DNA of 64,000 nt. It comes from Plantago major. Taxonomy: Eukaryota; Streptophyta; Magnoliopsida; Lamiales; Plantaginaceae. This document shows, one piece after another, positions 23,825 through 33,885 of this stretch. Position 1 is the stretch's first letter. Each line of letters begins with the position of its first letter. Under the pieces are notes generated by a model, which saw only the letters and a list, made by a program, of their open reading frames with translations, was not told the origin of the DNA and made no database searches. Position numbers and translations under genes: made by a program. Where the stretch lies: positions 1 to 64,000 of the forward strand of contig JAIFAC010000476.1 in the NCBI GenBank assembly GCA_026545765.1, given 5' to 3'.

Positions 23825-24732
23825 CTCTTATATAGAGTTTAGAGTGAGTGTTTTTCAGATGAATATTGCACAATTAATCGAGATTAGTCTATCTTTTCAG
23901 AAGACTACGCACAAGAAGTTGAGTTTTGCAGAAATCTTGAGAGATTTTGCTATTTTGATGCAAGTTTGAAAGTTTCGAAATTGGTAAGAGTGTTTGTCTT
24001 TTGCCCAAATCCTATATATATAGCAGACAAAATGTACATAGATACAACATACATATAGCTGAATATGAATGCGTGTTTGCATCTGCATAGGCGTGGTACG
24101 TCATTTGTACTTCATTAAATGCTTAGTGGGCCATGTCTGCATTTCTCAACAGACATTACTTGCTTTGTTTTGATCTCACCCGTTGAGATCAAACGTGTAT
24201 TCATCAAGGGCTTATATTGAATATCTTGTAATGATATTAATCAACAAATGGTAATGTGCCGACTTGATGGATTTTTAATATGCTACATTCATTGTGTCAC
24301 TTAGTAAAGAGTAGGAACACTTAATCGTTTGAGCTTATCATTCTGAGTGTCAAGTCCTTATCTATATATTGTTTATCATGAAAATGATAAAAATACAAGA
24401 CATTGCACATGTTTGACTTTCAGAACTTATACCTTTTGGGCTTTGTGTGTCCATTTCTCTTTATGACTAAATAGCTTTCTGAATTCAAGTGTCAGAAGCT
24501 TCAGTCGTTTGAATGTATTTGTCCCACTCTCAGTAAGTAAGTTCTAGTTTTATTTACTTATTATGTGTGTACCGACCTTTGCCTTTCTGGATACCCGTTC
24601 CAGAAATGTTTTGTCTTTCTGAGTATTGCTACTCAGAAACCTTTGCATCACTTCTTATCAACTTGGCTTTCTGAGAACTTGTTCTCAGAGGCCTACTCAC
24701 TTATTCAGCCTTTAGAGATTCAGGACAATTTT
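23825..24732 (-). other. Spacer between pol and accessory gene in A
   Basis: No gene. About 24050-24150 is conserved with 59480-59560 of B (CATTAAATGCTTAGTGGGCCA). Apart from the TATA box nothing is assigned. Confidence 0.55.
24013..24022 (-). promoter_or_regulatory. TATA box upstream of accessory gene A
   Basis: GCTATATATATAGGATTT on the minus strand lies 189 nt before the ATG at 23824. Element B has GCTATATATATATGATTT 188 nt before its own ATG. The stretch lies after the pol stop, so it is not the LTR promoter. Confidence 0.55.
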
Positions 24733-24827
24733 TCAGTCCTTAGGAAACTCCATTAATCCAAGATTATGTCTTAAGGTCAAGAACCGGCTTTCTTGTAAGG
24801 GCTTAGTGAAGATATCTGCAAGTTGGT
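24733..24827 (-). pseudogene. Element A RNase H C-terminal tail
   Basis: Encodes QLADIFTKPLQESRFLTLRH and ends at a stop (24735-24733). It is the continuation of the pol frame that breaks off at 26485, separated by an inserted solo LTR. B has the same words uninterrupted at about 60220-60160. Confidence 0.85.
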
Positions 24828-26484
24828 TGTTAGGAAATTGTTAGATATTTTGTTAGGAATATCTGTTTAGATTTTGATCAGCAACATGATGACTTATCTT
24901 AGTCTCAGAAAGGTGATTAGTACTCTTGGTTCACTTGAACATTGTAAAAGAGGAAACCCACTATGTATGATAGTCTAGCTAATCTTGTATAGGATGTTAG
25001 GTCTCAAAATGTAATTTTTGTTTTATGAGGAGAAGACCAAGAAGAAGACATTCAAGCAGAACAAGTTCAACGACATTGAAGATTTGAAGAAACTGCACAA
25101 GATTACTGAAATAGTTTTACAGATACCTCGGCCAGATATCTTGAAGACACGAATAGTTTTAAACAAGCTATGTCACAAGAGATATGTCGAGGCTGAAGGT
25201 TTCTGAAAACAAGGAAAGTGTCCACAGATATCTACACTCAGATACCTTGAGCTTTAAACCACATTTCTGATAAAGAAATATATATTGCAAACAAAGTTGT
25301 TTCAATAAAAGTGGTATCTGAAGTTAAAGATAAGGAAAAACTCAGAGAAAACTGATAAAAGTTAAGTCTCTGATACAAAGCATAGTTCCGTTGGCACTAC
25401 AGGACAAAAAATATAGTACAATGCATTAAATGCACGGACAGAGATGTCTGAACAAAAGTAACGGTGGCTTCTGAAGAAGAAGGCAAACACTTCTGATTAT
25501 ACAGATATCAATAGTTTGAATTTGATTTGAGCTAGCGGATACTATTCAAACGGCACTCAAATTCATCTATAAATATTAACACTTAGACTGCTTGAGAACA
25601 CACCTTGAACTCCATAAACACGCTGAACACCTTACTCTCTCAAAGCCATTTACTTATCCTCAAAGCTTTCTGTTGCGACCAAAGCTCTTGATCTTAAGTA
25701 GCACTGAAGTTCTAAGTGTCCTGATCCTAAACAAGCACTGCTATCTATGAAAGAGTTGAATTGAAAGATCAAGCATCTGAGATTCATTCTCTTGAACATT
25801 TATCTAAGACTTGGGTCAGTAAAAAGAACAAGATACCATACATTGAAAAGTGTATTAAGTATACTTGATTCACGAGCTATCGATTAGCGAAAAGTTAACA
25901 AAGAAGCTCATCGACAACTCAAACCAAAACCGACACCATAAGCTGGCGTGAGTGCAGGAAGTACTTAGTTTGAAAAATGGGAATAACTCCAAGGTTAACG
26001 GTATAGGAAGTACTTGATTTGGGAAACTAAGGAATAACTCAAGGTTATTGAGCACGAAGTACTTAGCTTGGGAAGCTAGGAATAGCTCAAAAGGTTTGAG
26101 TACATGAAGTACTTGGTACGTGGCCGGGAACAACTCGAGGGGAACATTTGGTTGGGAACCATTTGTTTAAGGAATCTTAGAATAGGATTTTGTAAGGTGA
26201 CCTCGATTATCTATTCTAGTGAATTCTAGGTCTTTGGAAGACGAAGTGGATTAGTTGGAGGATTCGCCACCTCCGGATACCACTATACTTGTTGTGTTAT
26301 TTACTTTTACGTACTTACATTTGACACACACACACTTTAGCATTTACACTTATCTATCTTAAGTCTTCCGCGCTCTGAATCTAAGTATCAGATATCTGAG
26401 AAATAGTTTTTATCGACAAAAGTTTTAAAAGACTATTCACCCCCCCCCCGCGAGTCGGTTACTTTGCCGGTATCTGGACCAACA
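24828..26484 (+). mobile_element. Solo LTR inserted in RNase H of element A
   Basis: 1657 bases, TGTTAGGAAAT...GGACCAACA, flanked by a perfect TTGGT duplication (24823-24827 and 26485-26489). The uninterrupted site is visible in B near 60220. Orientation is opposite to A. It belongs to the wider A LTR family but is longer, in part because it has four rather than two ~52-base AGTACTT...AATAACTC units (about 25950-26130). A C-run (26441-26449) sits near the end. Confidence 0.9.
25567..25575 (+). promoter_or_regulatory. TATA box of solo LTR
   Basis: CTATAAATA followed by TTAACACTTAG, matching the position and context of the TATA box in the LTR at 4250-5703. Confidence 0.5.
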
Positions 26485-27850
26485 TTGGTCTTACGCGATC
26501 TTGAGTATCTCTATATTGCCTTTCTCAACATGGTCTCTGATGAAGTGGTGTCTAACATCAATGTGCTTTGTTCTGGCATGGAACTTGGGGTTCTGTGTGA
26601 TTGCAATAGCACTTGTGTTATCACAGAAAATGGGAGTTTTCTCTTCATTGAGTCCATAGTCTCTGAGTTGTTATTGAATCCACAGAATTTGTGTTGCACA
26701 ACAACCATCAGCAATATATTCAGCCTCTGTGGTAGAAGTTGCAATTGAGTTTTGTTTCTTGCTAAACCATGAGATAAGTCTAGTTCGAAGCCGACAAGTT
26801 CCTGAGGTACTTTTCCTATCAAGCATTGATCCAGCATAATCAGCATCTGAGTAACCAGCCAAACTCAATCCACTTTCTTTAGGATACCACAAACCTACAT
26901 CTACTATACCTTTCACATACCTTAATATTTTCATAGCAATGTTGTAGTGTGATTGCATAGGATTTGTTTGAAATCTAGCACACTCCATTGCATATTGAAT
27001 ATCAGGCCTGCTTGCAGTAAGGTAGAGTAGTGAACCTATCAATTTCCTATACTTGTGTTCATCAAAACTCTTATCTGATTCAATATAGGTCATCTTGGTT
27101 CCTATGCTCATAGGTATCTTAGCATTCTTTTCAGAAGGCTTAAGATTGAACTTTGTGAGCATGTCTTTTGCATACTTTGTCTGACTAATGAATATTCCAT
27201 CATTGAGTTGCTTGACTTGCAATCCTAGGAAATAGTTCAATTCTCCCATCATGCTCATCTCGAACTTACTTTTCATGAGATTTGCAAAGTCATCACAAAG
27301 TTGCTTGTCCTTAGATCCAAATATGATGTCATCAACATATACTTGAACTAAAAGTAGTTTCCCATCATGGTTTAAAGTAAATAAAGTTTTATCAACTTCA
27401 CCTTTCTTGAAACCACTTTCCTGAAGGTATTTAGCCAAAGTGTCATACCATGCTCTTGGAGCCTGTTTCAGTCCATAAAGAGCTTTCTGTAGCTTATAGA
27501 CCATTCTACTTTCTGAGGAAACTTCAAAGTCAGGTGGTTGTTCAACATAGACTTCCTTAGCAAGTTCACCATTCAAGAATGCACTCTTGAAATCCATTTG
27601 ATAAACTTTAAAGTCTTTGTGAGCTGCAAAGGCCAGAAAGAGTCTTATTGCATCAAATCTGGCAACTGGTGCATTAGACTCATTAAAATCTAAACATTCA
27701 GTCTGGGTGAATCCCTTGGCAACCAACCTTGCTTTGTTTCTGGTTATTTCACCAGATTCATTCATCTTGTTTCTGAAAACCCACTTAGTTCCAATCACAG
27801 ATATTCCTTCTACAAATGGAACTAGTTTCGGACTTTGTTTCTCTCAAAGC
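26485..27850 (-). CDS. Element A reverse transcriptase and RNase H
   Basis: The open frame 27798-26671 (375 codons) starts inside the RVT_2 domain at [14 protein letters not shown]. It has the PVAR and [13 protein letters not shown] segments and the catalytic YVDD at residues ~154-157. RNase H follows with [17 protein letters not shown] and [17 protein letters not shown]. The frame shifts near 26680, after which RNase H continues to the solo LTR at 26485. This is the best-preserved part of A, and the YVDD is intact. It needs the gag-pol start far upstream, so it is not expressed as a separate protein. Confidence 0.9.
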
Positions 27851-29330
27851 GATCGACTCTTCTTGCATTGCGAGATCCGGTCTTGGTCTCTTAATGCTTC
27901 TTCTATAGTTTTGGTTGATGTTTGAGATAAAACATCAAGAGAGAGAGTTAGCATTTTCACTATTGCTCTCCTAGTCTAACACCTTGATTGATTGGTCGAT
28001 CCGTCTTTTGCGAGATGATCCTTGATCCATCTCATCATGGGTTTAGGGCTAGAATTCAACATCTATGTGATCTGAATGTGAATCACTATGACTTGATACT
28101 TCTTCAGTATCTGTGACATTTTGCACCTCAGAAGGGCGGTGAATGTCTGACACTTGCTCAGTGTGAGAGCTTTCTGGGACATGCTTGTCAGAGAGGTCAT
28201 TTCCAGAGTTAGCTCTCTGATGAACATCTTCAGTTTCCATTTCTGGAATTCTCATAGGAAATTCTTCATCATGTCTGAGAATCTTCTGGTTGTTACTAGG
28301 CATTTCATGCTTTTCTTCGTCGATTCATCCTCTCTTTCCTGATGATGTTTTTCCTTTACGAGTTCCTCTTGAGAATCCTTTATCATTAGTTCCTTGAACT
28401 TTTACGAGAGTTCATCTGCAAGGGTGTTTTCTTGCTTCCTTCATAGAATCTGACATGGCGATTCTTGATCTTCTTTGTTCATTTGTTGTAAACTCTGTAA
28501 GCTCTGCTATTCATAGAATAACCAAGAAACACACCTTCATCTGCCTTTGGTTGAAATGTTCTTAGATATTCTTTTCCATTGTTAAGGATAAAACATCTAC
28601 AACCAAACACTTTCAGATGTTTGATATTAGGGGTCTACCGACGAAGAGTTCATATGGGGTCTTGTCATGGTGTTTGTTTATCAAGCATACATTACGAGTG
28701 TAGCATCTTTGTGTTCACGACTTGACCCGATAAACTTCACTTATCTCGATTGTCGACTATCATTGTCCTTCTTCTTTGCTTCTTTAAGTGTTCTATTTTT
28801 CCTTTCGCAACACCATTTTGTTGTGGTGTTCTTCTGAGAGGAAAGTTGGTGTTGTATACCTTTCTTGTACAAAACTCCTTTATGTCTTGGTTGACAAACT
28901 TAGTACCATAGTGCATTACGATTGCAGATACCTTGTCCTTTTCATGACTTCAAGCTTATTGACAAGTTTGGTATCTCCACCCTAGCATCGATTTGTGCTT
29001 GGAAAGATAACCCAGTGAATCTTGAGAAGTCATCTACAACAACAAGACCATACTTCTTTCTGCATAACTAATTCAGATGATTCAAAAAGATCCATGTGTA
29101 ATAGTTGCGTTGGTCTAACACTAGAGTGTCGATTTTGGACTTGAAAGAGATCTTAGATTGTTTCCCCATCGGCGAGCGAGCAGATACCATCCTTTCGAAA
29201 GATGTTTTGGGAAGGCCGACCACTAACTCTTTCTTGGCAAGTTTGTTGAGTTTTGAAATTCAGCGACTCATTCTTTTGTGCCATAACCGGTGCTCTTACA
29301 TGTGACTGATTGACTCACCATGAGACATTC
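27851..29330 (-). pseudogene. Element A integrase and linker, frameshifted
   Basis: Comparison with B places the integrase core and its acidic C-terminal linker here. An open piece at 28303-28049 reads RHDEEFPMRIPEME, identical to B at about 61900-61950. The core is broken into short frames, often where B or the expected word has CTG/CAG and this copy has CG, so a clean DDE triad cannot be read. Confidence 0.65.
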
Positions 29331-29689
29331 TTTAGTTGTGGCGGATGCCCGATCGACAACATAAAGGCGCCTTTCCGGAAACAGCAACCATATGCTTTGA
29401 CTCGATGTCGATAAGTTTGCAATACTTTGCTTTGAATTTCTGATAAATCCCTTTGCGCAAAGCGGCTCATGCTAAATAGATTATATTTCAAACCCTTAAC
29501 ATGTAATACGTCGGTGATAGTTAATGATCCTAATTTGGCGTTGCCAAATTCGAGAGAGGATTTAATTCTCCTCCGACCGTCGATGTACGGTCCATTGTTG
29601 CAAGCTTTGTAATTGACCATTTGCTTTGTCATGTGCTTTCCGCATCCACTATCAAATAGCCATTGAGCCTTAGTCGAGGCATTACGCAC
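29315..29689 (-). CDS. Element A protease
   Basis: A 124-codon open frame with the retropepsin motif LFDSGCGKHMT at residues 11-21; the catalytic Asp is residue 13. Downstream LTITDVLHVKGLKYNLFSMS is the usual copia protease C-half. It is followed by the GAG_pre-integrase region, which then shifts frame. In the element it would be cut from the polyprotein. Confidence 0.8.
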   Translation of the reverse strand: MRNASTKAQWLFDSGCGKHMTKQMVNYKACNNGPYIDGRRRIKSSLEFGNAKLGSLTITDVLHVKGLKYNLFSMSRFAQRDLSEIQSKVLQTYRHRVKAYGCCFRKGAFMLSIGHPPQLKNVSW

Positions 29690-30315
29690 AAAGCGAGAAA
29701 GGAGTTAGGTTCTTGCTTGAAGATAGAACCATTTAGACTAAACATTCTTCGGTAGGAATCCACATTTTAGTGAATTTCTTGGGAGTTTGTTTTTATCTAA
29801 CTTGATCGAAGGAGATCTGATAAAATTAGTAATTTTGATCTCAATTTTCCTTCTTGTGGTGTTTCTAGGTGTTCCTTTTGGTGCTTTCGGACCACAGGTT
29901 TATGGGATTGCTTTTGACAAACTTAGCCTTCTGGCGAGTTCCTTCTAGCTCATTCGGCATTTTTTCGGTGGCTTGAGATTTCTTCCATACATCTGTTACT
30001 CGTGCAATATCAGCCTTGCACCATTGTTCTTGTCCTTCCTTATATTGTTGCAGAAGAACTTTTCCAATAGCATGATAGCCAATGCCATTTCGAACACCTT
30101 TGGCAGAGAATTTGCCTATTCCAGCAATTCTTCCTTTCCTAGTAATATAGCAATGTGGATGGTTACATGTCTGAGGGTTGTATTTCTTTTCAGAAACCTC
30201 ATCCACAAGTTTATTGTGAACTTGTTGTTCTTTCAAAGGTTGGGTTGCTACTCCTTTTCCTTTGTCAGCTACCCTAGCTTTCTGACCAATGCTATAGGTG
30301 GTTGAAGAACCATTA
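29690..30315 (-). pseudogene. Element A Gag-protease linker
   Basis: The open frame 30395-29865 begins in solo-LTR sequence; its element part (30315-29865) reads GQKARVADKGKGVATQPLKE, then CNHPHCYITRKGRIAGIGKF and GIGYHAIGKVL. B has the matching words (GARNGIGYKTIRK, 63790-63751). The CxHxxC-like spacing may bind zinc, but the role is unknown. Confidence 0.6.
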
Positions 30316-31968
30316 TGTTGGTCCAGATCACGGCAAAGTAAAAGACTAGAGGGGGGGGGGGGTGAATAGTCTTTTAAAACTTTTGTCGATAACAAATATT
30401 TCTCAGATATCTAAATAGATATCTGATACTTAGAATCAGAGTGCGGAAGACTTAATAAAGATAAGTGCAGAAACAGTTAATAAGTGTGTGTGTTCTTTGA
30501 TGTATAAATCTGAAGCGTAAATGACACAAAGTATAGTGGTATCTGGAGGTGGCGTAATCCTCCGACTAATCCACTTGATCTATCGGAGACCTAGAATTCA
30601 CTAGAAACGGATAATTGAGATTTCCTTACAATAATCCTATTCTAAGATTCTTAACAATTGGTTCCCAACCAAATGTTCCCCTGAGTTGTTCGGCTTTCCT
30701 GACCAGTACTTCCTATACTCAGAAACCTTTGAGTTATTCCCTAGCTTCCCAAGCTAAGTACTTCCTATACTCAATAACCTTGGAGTTATTCCTTAGTTTC
30801 CCAAATCAAGTACTTCCTATACTCCGGTAACCTTGGAGTTATTCTCTGATTTTTCAAACTAAGTACTTCACTCACGCCTTGATTATGGTGTTGGTTTTGG
30901 TTTGAGTTGTCGGATGGCGTCTTAATAACTTTTAGATTAATCGAGATAGCTCTGTGAACTAAGTTACTTAATACACTTTACGGTATGGTATCTTGTTCGA
31001 TTTCTTGACCAAGTCTTATGATATCTGTTCAAGGAATGAATCTCGGATAGTTGATCTTTTGATTCAACTCCTTCACGATAGTTTTGCTTGTTTAGGATCG
31101 GGACACTTAGAACTTGATGTTTACTCAAGATCAAAAGCTTTAGTCGCAACAGAAAGCTTTGATAATAAGTAAGTTGCTTTGAGAGAGTAAGATAATCAGA
31201 TATCGTATGCAGTTCAAGGTCTTGTGTTCTGAGTTGTGTGTGTCTCAAGCTGTCTAAGTGTTGATATTTATAGATGAATTTGAGTGCCGTTTGAATAGTA
31301 TCCGTTAGGCTCAAATTCAAACTATCGATATCTGTGTATAGTACTGTAGCAGGTTTTGTCTTCTCAGAAGCTGCCGTTGCTTTTATTCAAACTATACTTT
31401 TTGTCTTGTAGTGTCAACGGAACTATGCTTTTTATCAGAGACTAGTGTTATCTGATTCTTTGCACGTCCTTATCTTCATTCTTCAGATACCACTTGTATT
31501 TATTGAAACAACTTTGTTTGCAATATATATTTCTCTTCGAAGCGTGGTTAAAGCTCAAGGTATCGAGAGTAGATATCATGGACACTTTCCTTGTTTTCGA
31601 TATGTATCTTATTTCTCGGATATCTCTTGTGACTGATTTGTTTGAGCTGAAGCAGCGTGTCTACAAGATATCTGGCTAAGATATCTGAACAATAGATTCA
31701 GTAATCTTGTGCAGTTTTCTTCAAGTCTTCAATTGTTGTTGAGCTTTCTGCTTGGATGTCTTCTTCTTGGTCTTCTCTTCATAAAATAAAAATTACATTT
31801 TGAGACCTAACATCCTATACAAGATTAGCTAGACTATCATACTTAGTGGGTTTCCTCTTTTACAATGTTCAAGTGAACCAAGAGTACTAATCACCTTTCT
31901 GAGACTAAGATAAGTCATCATGTTGCTGAACAAAATCTAAACATATATTCTTAACAAAATATCTAACA
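30316..31968 (-). mobile_element. Solo LTR inserted in gag-linker of element A
   Basis: 1653 bases from TGTTGGTCCAG to TATCTAACA, flanked by CATTA (30311-30315) and CATTC (31969-31973), one mismatch. It interrupts one coding frame, which resumes on both sides (SDERLTFVKSQQN at the high side, SSTTYSIGQKARVADKG at the low side). It has the same orientation as A. It carries four ~52-base GAGTTATTCC...AGTACTTCCTATACTC units (about 30670-30870) and a run of eleven or more G near 30351. Confidence 0.85.
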
Positions 31969-32614
31969 CATTCTGTTGACTTTTTACAAAGGTCAACCTT
32001 TCATCACTCTTCTTCAGAGGAGATGAATTATTCGATTGTTCATCGAGTCCACGTCCACCTTTCTCAAAGGGATCTCTTAGATAGGATTGAACCTCAGTGA
32101 GAGTGTCACTAGCCTTTGCATAAGATTGGAAGGATAGCTCTTTCTTTCCGAGTTCTTCATTCTCAGAAAGCAGCTTCATCATTTTCTTGGTAAGCTCATT
32201 CAAGGCTAGTTTGTGAGAATTTTCCTTCTCAGATATCTGAGATTTCAGAAAGGCTATTTCAGCGTTCTTGTTTTCAGATACTCTGGTTAGCTTAGTAACC
32301 TCTTTTTCAAGAGTTTCTTTGCTTTCCTCTAGAATTCTGGTTTTAGATTGTGCTTCCAGAAATTCTTTCTCATAACGATCCAATTCATTCTTGACCAACT
32401 CCAGATCGTCAATTCCATCATCACTCTCATAGTACAGAAATTGTGAATTGTTAGTTACCCCATCAGCCATAAGACACAATTCAATGTTGGAGATGTCTGG
32501 ACCAGCAATCTCAGCAACTCCACACATTTTTTTCTTCTTCAGGCCGAAGTCAACTACATCGTGGGTGATTCCACAATTCTGGTGATGGTAGGTTTGAGTC
32601 ATCTGAATCTCCAT
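31969..32614 (-). CDS. Element A coiled-coil Gag linker
   Basis: An open frame of about 215 codons, rich in E/K/L heptads (ELVKNELDRYEKEFLEAQSK, KEVTKLTRVSENKNAEIAFL). It lies directly after the CCHC zinc knuckle. This coiled-coil extension is common in large-Gag plant copia elements. It ends at the inserted solo LTR. Confidence 0.75.
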
Positions 32615-32747
32615 CTTGAATCATCTCAAAGTCTAGAGCATCAAGTTGAATTTGAATCTTCTTCCTTTCTTGATCGGTAAGGCCCTTTGATTTCTCTTGA
32701 AATTTCTTACATCCTTCTTGTCACTGTCTTGAGCTTGTTTAAGCGGG

Positions 32748-32787
32748 ACAATCTCTCTTAGTGACCGGGCCTTTGACAATAGAAGCA
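32748..32787 (-). other. Gag CCHC zinc knuckle (frame broken)
   Basis: Reads CFYCQRPGH, then the frame is lost for one or two bases before RDCP. The intact pattern would be CX2CX4HX4C. Zinc knuckles bind the packaged RNA. Confidence 0.7.
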
Positions 32788-32799
32788 TATATCATTTCC

Positions 32800-33768
32800 T
32801 ATTTCTGCTGACTTGATTACTAACACCTTTACGAATGGGGGTGTTAGGAGAGTTGTTCACTTGTATGTTCTTGTCTTGATGATAGTTTGGGCCGAGATGC
32901 TTTTTGACTTTTCTTTTGCTTTTCTTCTCTCAATCTCTTGACTCTAAATTTCTTCATGTGTCTTCTTTGCAAGAGAATTTTCTTGGATGCTTCTTTGGTA
33001 TCCTTCTTTTTGAAGTGCCTTGAGAAACTAGAGCAACACTTTGCAATTTTTCAGCTGTTTGTTCTCTCTGAGTTGTCTCATAGTCTACAGTAGCAAGATG
33101 AGAGAAGAGCTCTACTGGAGTAATATTTGGCATCCCTTGATTGAAATAAAATAACTTAGTGTGTTCCCAGTTGTGATTGAGACTTCTGACAATAGTCTTA
33201 ATCTTTTACATTTGGAGTATCTATTGCTTTCACCAAGTGCAGCCATATCACTCATAAGTGTAGTAAATCTGAAATCAAGTTCTTCCGAGTTTTAGTGGGA
33301 CCTTGTTTGATGTTTTGGAACTTGATTTAAGAACTTGAACTTGTTTTCTTTGGTTTTCTGTTAAGCACAGATTTCTTCAATCGATTGCAGCGACTTTACG
33401 TTTAGCACCCCAGATTTACCTTTGTATGTGCTTAGGTGTCGATCGATGATTATATTCTGAGCTTGACCATCGATCTATGTCTCTTGGCATCTTGGATGTC
33501 GAGCTCTCTTAGCTTGTCTTCATATATAATGCTTCCACGAGCAACATGACCACTATCACTAGCGGCCATGTCATCGCTTCCATCTTCCTTATGCGAGGCT
33601 TTTCTTCCATCGGACACCTCGATGCTGTTTGAGTTGTCTGATTTTGATAGGCCCTTCATTGATGACATAGATCATCTCATCACTAATGGCCTCCAGATGG
33701 AGCATCATGTTGTTCTTCCATTTCTCGTGGTTTTCTGGCTTTAGAACGGGAGCATCACTCAGAGACAT
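32800..33768 (-). pseudogene. Element A gag N-terminal and middle part
   Basis: ATG 33768-33766 starts MSLSDAPVLKPENHEKWKNN, a standard copia Gag beginning, 104 nt after the primer site. The frame breaks within about 45 codons. Pieces follow in other frames (SHKEDGSDDMAASDSGHVAR near 33590-33530; an RDIDGQAQN-like piece near 33470). Several breaks coincide with CG strings where CAG/CTG would restore the word. Only the start is certain. Confidence 0.7.
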
Positions 33769-33871
33769 ACCTGCACGCTTAACACACAAATTATATAGTC
33801 CTCAGAAAGGGACAAAGTTCCTTCACCTATCTGGGGATCTAGGTTTAGTGCAGAAGGCTTGTGAACCTCTT

Positions 33872-33883
33872 GCTCTGATACCA
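33872..33883 (-). other. Primer-binding site of element A
   Basis: TGGTATCAGAGC on the minus strand, two bases after the 5' LTR. It is complementary to the initiator methionine tRNA 3' end and fixes the element's orientation. Confidence 0.9.
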
Positions 33884-33885
33884 CT

